From an uncultured Eubacteriales bacterium (lineage in GTDB: Bacteria > Bacillota > Clostridia > Oscillospirales > CAG-272), in assembly GCA_934446285.1 (NCBI GenBank), contig CAKSEI010000014.1, forward strand, positions 1-16,930: a DNA stretch of 16,930 nt. Reading direction: 5' to 3'. Under the pieces are notes generated by a model. That model worked only from the letters and a program-made list of their open reading frames with translations, did not search any database and was not told where the DNA came from. Positions within the stretch are counted from its first letter, which is position 1, and each line of letters begins with the position of its first letter. The translations under genes and the position numbers were made by a program. Positions 5,895 through 11,238 of this stretch are shown here, piece by piece.

Positions 5895-7297
5895 GTCCCG
5901 CCTCCTAAAAACGGATTGTCCTCGTCTCCGCCGCGGATCTCCTGAAATTGAACCTGTCCCGTCATCCTCCGGCCGCGGTTGGCGGCCTTCGCCGCCCGGC
6001 CCGCGGCGGCCAGCTGATGGGCCACGCTGGTATCCGGTTTCCGCTCGACCTCCACCATGGTCTGTGTGGGGCCGTTGAAGTCCAGATACGCCGTAAATTT
6101 TGGGCCCTCCTTGTTTTTTCCCAGTTTGAATACCCGCTGGGAGTTGTTGTCATTGGGATCGTCCGCCCAGAGCAGGAACGCAAGGTCCGCGTCCTGCTCG
6201 ATCTGGCCGGACTCCTTGAAGGACTGCATGGTGGGCGGCACAGGCTTTTTCTCATCACCCTTCCCGGTCTTTTCCGGCCGGGCCAGCTGGGCCAGTGCCA
6301 CCACCGTGATGTTGTGGGCCTGCGCAAACAGCTTCAGCCCCCGGGACACCGCCGAGACCTGACTGTACCGGTCCCGTCCGCCGCCCTCCACCAACTGAAG
6401 GTAGTCGATATAGATGACCTCCGCGCCCTTGGATACGGCATCCGCCGCGATGTCGTCCACCGTGGAGCCCGCGGCCCGGACAAACTCAATGGGCGTCTCG
6501 GTCACAAACAGGTTGGCGGCCTCCGCCGCCCGGGAAAACTGTGTCTGCGTCAGCTCCCGGGTTTTGATGGACGTGAGGGACAGCTTTGCCAGATAGGCAA
6601 AAACACGGTCGGCCATTTTCTCCGGCCGGGTCTCCAGCGTATAGTACACGACCTTGTAACGCTTGGCCTGTGCGAGGGCCATCTGGATGGACAGCAGCGT
6701 CTTGCCCGCCGAGGGATACCCGCCCAGCAGGCAGAGGTCCCCGCGCTCTGCGTACACCGTCCGGTCGGCAGAGGGGATGCCCCACGGGAGATATTCCGGC
6801 TTTTCCGGGCTGGTGACCCGCCGGATGAAATCCTGCGCCAGCTCCGCCGCCGTCATGTGCGGCATCCGGGCGGTATCGCTGATCATCCCGGACATATCCC
6901 GGACGATCTGCCGGGCCTCGTCCAGCGTGGTGACCGTCAGCAGCTTGTCCGCCTGCTCCCGGAGCCGCCAGAGGGCCGCCCGCTGGCGGACCACGTCGGC
7001 GTAATACTCCACGTTGGCGGCGGTGGGCGTTTCCTGCATCAGCTCCGCCGCCCATCTGGCCCACGGCTCGCCGCCGCCCACTTGCTCCTGGATCAGCACC
7101 GGGTCGATAGGGCGGCCCGCGAGGAACTGGGCCTTGATGGCCCGGTAGGTATTGCGGCAGGGGCCGTCCGAAAAGTCCTCCGGCGCCAGCTTGGCCAGCA
7201 CCGCGCCCACGCAGCGGTCGTCGATGAGCATGGAACCGATGACAGCCTTCTGCGCCGACAGACCGTCCGCCGCCAGCAGGTCGATGTCGTCAGCCAT
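5891..7297 (-). CDS. dnaB: Replicative DNA helicase, DnaB family
   Basis: The 468-aa product has the DnaB layout: an N-terminal helical domain (SAQKAVIGSMLIDDRCVGAV, FSDGPCRNTYRAI), a linker, and a RecA-like ATPase. Walker A is GGYPSAGKT at about 192-200, the partner strand is VVYYTLETRPEKMADR, and Walker B is VIYIDYLQLV at about 294-303. The sensor stretch VVALAQLARPEK and QIEQDADLAFLLW follow, as in DnaB motif 4. It is predicted to unwind DNA at the phage replication fork as a hexamer. Start choice: GTG 7303, ATG 7300 and ATG 7297 are in frame; 7297 gives 7 nt to AGGAGG. It overlaps the preceding HTH gene by 8 nt. Length is typical. Confidence 0.95.
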   Translation of the reverse strand: MADDIDLLAADGLSAQKAVIGSMLIDDRCVGAVLAKLAPEDFSDGPCRNTYRAIKAQFLAGRPIDPVLIQEQVGGGEPWARWAAELMQETPTAANVEYYADVVRQRAALWRLREQADKLLTVTTLDEARQIVRDMSGMISDTARMPHMTAAELAQDFIRRVTSPEKPEYLPWGIPSADRTVYAERGDLCLLGGYPSAGKTLLSIQMALAQAKRYKVVYYTLETRPEKMADRVFAYLAKLSLTSIKTRELTQTQFSRAAEAANLFVTETPIEFVRAAGSTVDDIAADAVSKGAEVIYIDYLQLVEGGGRDRYSQVSAVSRGLKLFAQAHNITVVALAQLARPEKTGKGDEKKPVPPTMQSFKESGQIEQDADLAFLLWADDPNDNNSQRVFKLGKNKEGPKFTAYLDFNGPTQTMVEVERKPDTSVAHQLAAAGRAAKAANRGRRMTGQVQFQEIRGGDEDNPFLGGGT

Positions 7298-7730
7298 CAT
7301 CACGCCTCCTCTGCCGGAGGATGATGGACACCGACGATTCGGAGCAGCCCAGCCGCCTGGCGACCTCCCGGTTGGTCAGGCCGATGTCGTGGAGCGTCCG
7401 CACCATGTCGTAGTCGATGATCGGCCCGTGGCCCCGGCGGGACAGCTCCCCGGCCTTGCGCAGGATGAGCGTCACCGTGCTCCGGCCGCAGCCCACCTCC
7501 TCGGCGATCTGGTCGTAGCTCCGGCCCTCGTGGTACAGGGCGACGATCTGCCGGGCGTCGTACAGCGTGTGCTGCTTTGCCCGGCGCTGACCGTCCGGCA
7601 GGTCTTTCCAGCACTTGCAGCGGTCCGGGTGGTTTTTGCACCGGTCCGGGCAGTCCGCCTGCAAGTCGCAGTATGTACAGCAGGGATCCCCGTAGACCCT
7701 GCGGCAGGAGTAGACCATGCACTTGATCAT
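7290..7730 (-). CDS. Cys-rich protein with two helix-turn-helix units
   Basis: ATG 7730 overlaps the stop of the replication initiator (ATGA). The 146-aa protein starts MIKCMVYSCRRVYGDPCCTY. Its first 45 residues hold ten cysteines (ending CPDRCKNHPDRCKCW), very likely binding zinc. Two similar resolvase-type HTH units follow: ARQIVALYHEGRSYDQIAEE with VGCGRSTVTLILRKAG, and DYDMVRTLHDIGLTNREVAR with RLGCSESSVSIILRQRRR. The internal duplication suggests recognition of a direct repeat or one long site. Position between initiator and helicase suggests a role in origin remodelling, helicase loading or operon control; this is inference. No catalytic serine recombinase domain is present. Confidence 0.8.
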   Translation of the reverse strand: MIKCMVYSCRRVYGDPCCTYCDLQADCPDRCKNHPDRCKCWKDLPDGQRRAKQHTLYDARQIVALYHEGRSYDQIAEEVGCGRSTVTLILRKAGELSRRGHGPIIDYDMVRTLHDIGLTNREVARRLGCSESSVSIILRQRRRDDG

Positions 7731-8539
7731 TCCGTCACCTCCGGATCCGGCGCCCAGTAGCCGCCGGAATCGGATGCCTGCGGCAGCTGGGACAGGTCCA
7801 CGCCCTCGTTTTCCCACCGGAGCTGGTTGAGCCACGTGGACGGCATGGGGATAAACTCGCCGTCATCCTTGGTCCACTGGCGGGACTGCTTGTCCCGCTC
7901 CAGCGCCGCCGCCATGCGGCCGCAGGTCTCCCGGTCCGGCTTGAGCCTGCACCATGCCCGCAGGGCCGTCTGCTTGTTATCCTTTCTGGGGTATTTCGCC
8001 CAGAAGGCCTCGAACCAGTCCAGCCGGTAAGGCTCCGTCTTTTTCTTCGGCGGCTTTGCCGTGCCGCCCCCCTCCGGGGGGACTATAGGGGGGGACATGT
8101 TAGTACCCGCATGGTTATTACATGGTAATGCTTCGCCCGTTTGGGCAAATGAGTCTGCCTCTTCGGGCGTTTGCATTTGCCCATTTGGGCAATTGCAATT
8201 TCCCGGAAGGGCAATGCCGTACAGCTCCAGCGCCTCGTCGCTGGGCGAGTACCACGCCGTGCGGTCCCGCCGGTCGGAATTGTAGTTGCCGATCAGGATG
8301 GCTCCCTTGGCCTTGCAGCTCTCGATGATGCGGCGGATCTGCTTGCCCGTCCACCACGGAAACGCATCGTCAAAGGCTTTAACTGAGTTGTAGGTCCACC
8401 AGCGGCCATCACGGAAATTCCGCCCCTCGGCCTGATTGGTGCGGTACCAGTGGACGATGACGTCGAGGAAGATCGCCTCCTCCAGCCCGTACCGGACGGC
8501 CACGTGGCCGAACCCCTGTATCCTTGTCAGCGGCGTCAC
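7727..8539 (-). CDS. Phage replication initiator (DnaD/O-like, winged helix N-terminus)
   Basis: The start is GTG 8539, 5 nt after AGGGGGTG and overlapping the preceding stop as GTGA. Residues 1-95 (YGLEEAIFLDVIVHWYRTNQ, then RWWTYNSVKAFDDAFPWWTG and KQIRRIIESCKAKGAI) form a winged-helix domain as in phage replisome organisers. A flexible, poorly conserved linker spans about residues 105-165. The C-terminal FEAFWAKYPRKDNKQTALRA plus WLNQLRWENEG matches the end domain of phage O/DnaD-type proteins. It probably binds the origin and recruits the helicase encoded two genes downstream. Its linker codons contain an AT-rich, iteron-like stretch (8111-8216), the classic place for an origin inside an initiator gene. 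The 270-aa length is normal. Confidence 0.85.
   Translation of the reverse strand: MTPLTRIQGFGHVAVRYGLEEAIFLDVIVHWYRTNQAEGRNFRDGRWWTYNSVKAFDDAFPWWTGKQIRRIIESCKAKGAILIGNYNSDRRDRTAWYSPSDEALELYGIALPGNCNCPNGQMQTPEEADSFAQTGEALPCNNHAGTNMSPPIVPPEGGGTAKPPKKKTEPYRLDWFEAFWAKYPRKDNKQTALRAWCRLKPDRETCGRMAAALERDKQSRQWTKDDGEFIPMPSTWLNQLRWENEGVDLSQLPQASDSGGYWAPDPEVTE
8111..8216. other. Candidate replication origin (iteron-like repeats in initiator gene)
   Basis: Within an otherwise GC-rich gene this stretch is AT-rich and repetitive. Three units follow a CCC-N4-GGGCAA-(W)TG plan: 8135-8151, 8179-8195 and 8201-8216. The middle one contains the inverted pair TTGCCC-ATTT-GGGCAA (8177-8192). A 9-bp inverted repeat GGGCAAATG / CATTTGCCC joins 8143-8151 with 8174-8182. 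An ATTAC-ATG-GTAAT pair lies at 8117-8129. The segment codes for the linker of the initiator. Function is inferred by analogy with lambda gene O. Confidence 0.5.
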
Positions 8540-8682
8540 AAAATCACCCCCTTGTCATCCTGATTAAAACGTGCTATACTCACAGTGTTCTCATGGTGGC
8601 GTTCTTCGCTGCCGACGCCCTGACGGATGTGCCCGCATCCGCCGGGGCGCTTTTTTATTGTCCGAAGCGGCTTGTCCATCAT
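8536..8682 (-). CDS. Doubtful 48-aa ORF overlapping the antisense RNA
   Basis: Starting at ATG 8682, coupled by ATGA to the membrane miniprotein gene, this frame ends as GTGA with the initiator start. It encodes MMDKPLRTIKKRPGGCGHIR and then a low-complexity, polar sequence with no fold signature. It lies entirely over a complete small-RNA unit on the other strand, whose hairpins dictate many of the codons. It may be only a spacer that keeps ribosomes moving to the initiator gene, or it may not be translated. I list it because the coupling at both ends is clean. Confidence 0.35.
   Translation of the reverse strand: MMDKPLRTIKKRPGGCGHIRQGVGSEERHHENTVSIARFNQDDKGVIL
8552..8580 (+). promoter_or_regulatory. 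Sigma-A type promoter of antisense RNA
   Basis: TTGTCA (8552-8557), a 17-bp spacer and TATACT (8575-8580) match the sigma-A consensus at 10 of 12 positions. It points against the early operon. No plus-strand gene with a ribosome site follows; instead a two-hairpin transcript and terminator do. Confidence 0.75.
8587..8658 (+). ncRNA. Small antisense RNA (OOP-like position)
   Basis: The predicted transcript begins about 8587, seven bases after the -10 box, and ends in the T run at 8651-8656, giving about 70 nt. Hairpin 1 is GGTGGCG (8595-8601), loop TTCTT, CGCTGCC (8607-8613), with two G-U pairs. Hairpin 2 is the terminator at 8616-8649. The RNA is complementary to the early mRNA just upstream of the replication initiator start. 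No ribosome site precedes the ATG at 8593. In lambda, the antisense OOP RNA occupies the same place between cII and O. A role in restraining early-operon expression or replication is inferred. Confidence 0.68.
8616..8656 (+). terminator. Intrinsic terminator of antisense RNA
   Basis: The arm CGCCCTGACGGATG (8616-8629) pairs with CATCCGCCGGGGCG (8636-8649) through 13 pairs, one of them G-U, with a single A-C mismatch and a 6-nt loop. CTTTTTT follows directly. On the minus strand the same hairpin is not followed by T residues, so it acts only in the plus direction. Confidence 0.82.
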
Positions 8683-8831
8683 CGTTTCCTCCCCTCGGTG
8701 CACACCAGCGCCCCGGCCGCGCCCAGCGTCAGCACCCCCACGGCCAGAAATACCGGGATGCCCTTTTCCATCAGCCCGTCCGCGAAGCCCGCGAACAGCA
8801 GGATCAGCATAAATGCGATCAGGTCTTTCAT
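8679..8831 (-). CDS. Membrane miniprotein, 50 aa
   Basis: ATG 8831 follows GGGAGGC by about 6 nt and lies 15 nt after the stop of the preceding DNA-binding protein. The product starts MKDLIAFMLILLFAGFADGL and continues MEKGIPVFLAVGVLTLGAAG and ALVCTEGRKR. It shows two hydrophobic segments (about 4-17 and 25-43) separated by a short charged turn, with a basic C-terminus. This predicts a two-helix hairpin in the membrane. It is similar in place to small unknown membrane proteins of other phage early regions. A holin cannot be excluded by topology, but the early-operon location argues against it. Confidence 0.62.
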   Translation of the reverse strand: MKDLIAFMLILLFAGFADGLMEKGIPVFLAVGVLTLGAAGALVCTEGRKR

Positions 8832-8846
8832 ATGTAGCCTCCCGCG

Positions 8847-9188
8847 TCACTGCGCCGCCAGCGCTGTCAGCAGCCGCTGGACGCCCGCCAGCTTTTCGGT
8901 GATGATCCGATCCACGCCCTCGGCCGCAAGGTCGATAACCTCGTTGAGCCGGTAGGTGGGCAGGTCCCCGCGCTTGTACTTCACCAGCAGCCCCGGGCTG
9001 ATGTTGTAGGTCCACCCACCCTTGGGCGACTTCACCGCGACGCCGAAGGGCGCCCGCTGTTCCTGCAATGCGTAGTACAAAGTCGTTGACGACCATCCGA
9101 TATACCGGGCCGCCATTTCTACCGGAACGTTATCCTGCCGCAGGATCTCTTCATCTTCCGGGACATAGTATGTCGCTTTTCTTGGCAT
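8847..9188 (-). CDS. Small phage DNA-binding protein (excisionase/HTH-like), 113 aa
   Basis: The product starts MPRKATYYVPEDEEILRQDN. The region VPVEMAARYIGWSSTTLYYA followed by LQEQRAPFGVAVKSPKGGWT reads as a MerR/excisionase-type winged HTH: AAxYxGxSxxTLYxxLQ, then a beta wing. A C-terminal helical part (LNEVIDLAAEGVDRIITEKL) may give dimers. ATG 9188 follows GAGGGAG at close spacing. It is the third gene of the early operon, the place of cII or excisionase-like regulators in other phages. Binding to the att region or to an early or late promoter is possible; the sequence alone does not decide. Confidence 0.62.
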   Translation of the reverse strand: MPRKATYYVPEDEEILRQDNVPVEMAARYIGWSSTTLYYALQEQRAPFGVAVKSPKGGWTYNISPGLLVKYKRGDLPTYRLNEVIDLAAEGVDRIITEKLAGVQRLLTALAAQ

Positions 9189-9197
9189 TGTGCTCCC

Positions 9198-9644
9198 TCA
9201 CTTTTCTGTCGCACAGCTCACGGCCATGGCCGCCGCTGTAATGATCCGGATCTTTTCCACGACCCGCTCAAACCGTGGGCGCTCGTCCTCTGAGATCACG
9301 CCGTCCCGGGCAATGTCGATCAGTTCTCGGTCCAGACGGTCGTCGGCAAAATCATAGATCGCGTCGATCAGCGTCAGCGCCGCCTCCGGCAGGCGCATTG
9401 CCTGCACCTCGGGCAAAATCTCCCGGGCGGCTTCCGCAGAAGCGCGCAGGTGCTGGATGGCCAGCAGCTGGCTGTTATAGCACATGACCATGTCGTTGAC
9501 GACCTCGTTGGGCGGCGTCCGGACGCCTGTCTCGTAGTCCGCCAGCGACCGGACGGAAATGCCCAGCATCTCCGCGGCCCGCTCCTGCGTCAGACCGGCA
9601 ACATTCCGGGCGGCCCGGTAAATATTCCGGCAATCATTCTGCAT
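9198..9644 (-). CDS. XRE-family regulator, 148 aa
   Basis: I choose ATG 9644 (MQNDCRNIYRAARNVAGLTQ), 7 nt after AAGGAGG, rather than a start 12 codons upstream that lies close behind the previous stop. Residues about 8-45 are a lambda-repressor-type HTH (AGLTQERAAEMLGISVRSLA, DYETGVRTPPNEVV). The rest is helical: an EAAREILPEVQ helix, TLIDAIYDFADDRLDRELID, and an acidic segment ISEDERPRFERVVEKIRII. This long helical tail is known from phage transcription regulators of gut Clostridia. It is second in the early operon, so it likely acts after induction, on early or lysogeny promoters. Confidence 0.82.
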   Translation of the reverse strand: MQNDCRNIYRAARNVAGLTQERAAEMLGISVRSLADYETGVRTPPNEVVNDMVMCYNSQLLAIQHLRASAEAAREILPEVQAMRLPEAALTLIDAIYDFADDRLDRELIDIARDGVISEDERPRFERVVEKIRIITAAAMAVSCATEK

Positions 9645-9683
9645 GGTGCTTCCTCCTTTTCCGTGGTACGATAGGCTCATCGG

Positions 9684-9893
9684 TCAGCTGGCCTCCTCGT
9701 CGTGGTTATAGAGTTCGTCGATGGAGCAGCCCAGCACCCGCGCCAGCAGCGGCAGCAGCTGGGCCTTCGGGAGCGATATGTCCGATTCCCAGTTGTGAAC
9801 TGCAACATGTGAGACTCCAACTTCTTTTGCGAGTTCTCTTTGACTAAGCCCAGCAACACGTCGGCGCGTTAAAATATTTCTACCAAGTGACAT
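9684..9893 (-). CDS. Cro-like XRE protein, 69 aa
   Basis: This first gene of the early operon starts at ATG 9893 after GGGGGGAG. The 69-aa product, MSLGRNILTRRRVAGLSQRE and onward, is a single XRE HTH domain: LSQRELAKEVGVSHVAVHNW as helices 2-3 and LPKAQLLPLLARVLGCSIDE as the closing helices. Size, position opposite the repressor, and lack of any other domain fit a Cro-type antirepressor acting on the shared operators at 9960-10007. The short acidic tail HDEEAS is typical. Its binding target is inferred. Confidence 0.85.
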   Translation of the reverse strand: MSLGRNILTRRRVAGLSQRELAKEVGVSHVAVHNWESDISLPKAQLLPLLARVLGCSIDELYNHDEEAS

Positions 9894-9954
9894 AAGCTCC
9901 CCCCTTGTTTTCGTTTTGCGCTTGTGTTAATCTGTAATTAAGCTCGCATAATAA

Positions 9955-9983
9955 TATATAATCAGATTTTTTCTGATTGTCAA
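9955..9983 (-). promoter_or_regulatory. Early (lytic) promoter
   Basis: On the minus strand TTGACA (9978-9983) is followed by exactly 17 bp and TATATA (9955-9960). The spacer is filled by the operator ATCAG-N7-CTGAT, so a bound repressor would block RNA polymerase. The promoter is 60 bp upstream of the Cro-like gene. Confidence 0.82.
9960..9978. promoter_or_regulatory. Operator 1 (AATCAGA-N5-TCTGATT)
   Basis: Seven-base arms AATCAGA and TCTGATT are separated by TTTTT. The site lies between the -35 and -10 boxes of the early promoter. Its core ATCAG-N7-CTGAT recurs at 9991-10007. Confidence 0.75.
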
Positions 9984-9990
9984 TACAGTC

Positions 9991-10007
9991 ATCAGCATTT
10001 TTCTGAT
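9991..10007. promoter_or_regulatory. Operator 2 (ATCAG-N7-CTGAT)
   Basis: The arms ATCAG and CTGAT have the same 17-bp layout as operator 1, with centres 30 bp apart (about three helical turns). It lies just upstream of a weak candidate -10 (CATAAT, 10021-10026) for the repressor gene, so it may set repressor autoregulation. Confidence 0.68.
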
Positions 10008-10055
10008 TTTTGATTTTTTGCATAATTGGGGGTGCTTGTTTTGGGTGAATTTGAC

Positions 10056-10601
10056 ATGAATTATGATGCTACCAGAGATAGGATATTTCTTCTGGTGAAA
10101 GAGCTTCATATGTCCCAAAAAGAGTTTGCACAAGCCCTTGACGTAAATCCACAAACTGTTACTGACTGGAAAAAAGGAAAAAGCAACTCCTTTATGGGGA
10201 AGGTCGGTCCAATTTCATCTGTTTTGCACACATCAGTTCCATATCTGTTGCTTGGATCGGGTGAAAGGTATTCTTCTCATAAAGACAATGAGAACAAGCA
10301 ATTGGCGCAAATGCTTGCCATCGAAAAGGCCAATTCTCAGATTGCTGATGATATAAATCGAAATTTGGTCTACGCGATGCAACACATTCTTGATATAGAA
10401 CGCTCACAGAGCATTCAGTCAGGTCCTTCGCTACAAAACGACGAAAAGCGCCCCACCGATGGTGAGGCGCTCCCCAATTGCAATGTAATCAGCGTTGCCG
10501 GACGTGATGGCAGCTATACCGTAAAAAAACTGAGCGATGAGCAGTTTGCCGCACTCAAAACGCTCATTGACCAGCTCCCGGAGCTGCCGGAGAACGTCTG
10601 A
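10056..10601 (+). CDS. Phage repressor (XRE, CI-like)
   Basis: ATG 10056 (MNYDATRDRIFLLVKELHMS) is chosen because the HTH starts there; upstream TTG/GTG codons at 10026-10041 are also in frame. Residues about 7-66 are an XRE domain (MSQKEFAQALDVNPQTVTDW, KKGKSNSFMGKVGPISSVLH). A helical middle follows (QLAMLAIEKANSQIADDIN-like region), then a distinct tail VISVAGRDGSYTVKKLSDEQ, FAALKTLIDQLPELPENV. The first two thirds are AT-rich and the last third GC-rich, suggesting a mosaic gene. No S24 peptidase domain is present, so inactivation probably needs the ImmA-like protease encoded downstream on the opposite strand. It overlaps that gene by 38 bp. Confidence 0.83.
   Translation: MNYDATRDRIFLLVKELHMSQKEFAQALDVNPQTVTDWKKGKSNSFMGKVGPISSVLHTSVPYLLLGSGERYSSHKDNENKQLAQMLAIEKANSQIADDINRNLVYAMQHILDIERSQSIQSGPSLQNDEKRPTDGEALPNCNVISVAGRDGSYTVKKLSDEQFAALKTLIDQLPELPENV
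10444..10471 (-). terminator. Probable intrinsic terminator of the ImmA-like gene, inside the repressor gene
   Basis: On the minus strand AGCGCC and GGCGCT form a six-pair outer stem and CACC/GGTG an inner stem around an ATC loop, followed by TTTTCG. It lies about 90 nt past the ImmA-like stop codon. On the plus strand no T run follows, so repressor transcription should pass. Confidence 0.6.
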
Positions 10602-11151
10602 TCCTGTGCCTGTCTATGTAAGGGCGGAATTGCCGGTACACCTGACGCTCCAGCGTGCTGGACAGAAATGCACCGCGTTGGTACAGCACCTGCATTCTGG
10701 CCCAGCGGAATTCTGCCGCAGCCTGACTGATGTTGCACAGCTGCGCGATCTCGTCAGCCGATCCAACGCCGCAGCCCCACAGCACGCAGGCCGGTGCCAG
10801 CAGGCGGGACGCGAACACATTCGCTGCCTGCTCAATGGGGTTGTCGGATGGCTTCGGTTCCCGGTTCAGCAGGCCGCTGTGCCCGACATGCCCCAGCAGG
10901 ATATGCCCCAGCTCGTGGGCGGCGGTGAATCTCTGCCGAGCGATAGAGACCTCGGTGGAGACGAAAATAACGGGTTGCCCATCCAAGATGAGGCACATCC
11001 CGTCGTTTTCGTCTTTTGGCGCATATAGCCGAGTCTGGATCCCCAGCGCATGACAGATCTGCGTCACTTTGATCGGCAGTTCGTCCGCCTCAACTGCAAT
11101 TAGCAGATTCCAGACTGCATCTCGCGCATTTTGATAGTCTTTGTAATTCAA
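10564..11151 (-). CDS. ImmA/IrrE-family metallo-endopeptidase
   Basis: The 195-aa product has the zinc protease motif HELGH at residues 79-83 (FTAAHELGHILLGH) and a downstream acidic ligand in NPIEQAANVFASRLLAP (Glu107). This is the ImmA/IrrE family; in ICEBs1 ImmA cleaves the repressor ImmR to induce the element. The start is TTG 11151, 7 nt after a perfect GGAGG. Helices LLAPACVLWGCGVGSADEIA, QLCNISQAAAEFRWARM follow the protease core. Unlike the usual co-directional repressor-protease pair, this gene is convergent with the repressor gene and overlaps its 3' end. Its ribosome site is buried in a hairpin (11159-11180). The likely substrate is the adjacent repressor (inference). Confidence 0.9.
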   Translation of the reverse strand: MNYKDYQNARDAVWNLLIAVEADELPIKVTQICHALGIQTRLYAPKDENDGMCLILDGQPVIFVSTEVSIARQRFTAAHELGHILLGHVGHSGLLNREPKPSDNPIEQAANVFASRLLAPACVLWGCGVGSADEIAQLCNISQAAAEFRWARMQVLYQRGAFLSSTLERQVYRQFRPYIDRHRIRRSPAAPGAGQ

Positions 11152-11180
11152 AAAAACACCTCCACAAAGAATTGTAGAGG
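11150..11180 (-). promoter_or_regulatory. Hairpin plus T7 run covering the immA-like ribosome site
   Basis: On the minus strand CCTCTACAA, loop TTCT, TTGTGGAGG form a 9-pair stem (one U-G) that contains the GGAGG of the ImmA-like gene. TG and seven Ts follow, ending at the TTG start. It therefore has the form of both an SD-sequestering hairpin and an intrinsic terminator/attenuator. Confidence 0.7.
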
Positions 11181-11238
11181 CACAGCGAGAAAAAGTCTCC
11201 GAGTAAATGATGGTAATTTTAATAAGGGAGGGGCCCTC

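Noticed and set aside
5948..7324. 458-codon plus-strand open frame opposite the helicase gene
   Set aside because: It is the antisense shadow of a GC-rich coding region: Arg/Gly/His/Pro-rich, no domain, and the minus frame has intact Walker motifs.
8524..8955. Plus-strand 143-codon frame over the small RNA
   Set aside because: No ribosome site before its ATGs, and a strong terminator sits inside it, so a protein from this frame is unlikely.
9684..11151. Toxin-antitoxin reading of XRE plus ImmA-like genes
   Set aside because: XRE/protease pairs can resemble such systems, but operators, Cro-like partner, integrase and replication genes make a phage switch the simpler explanation.
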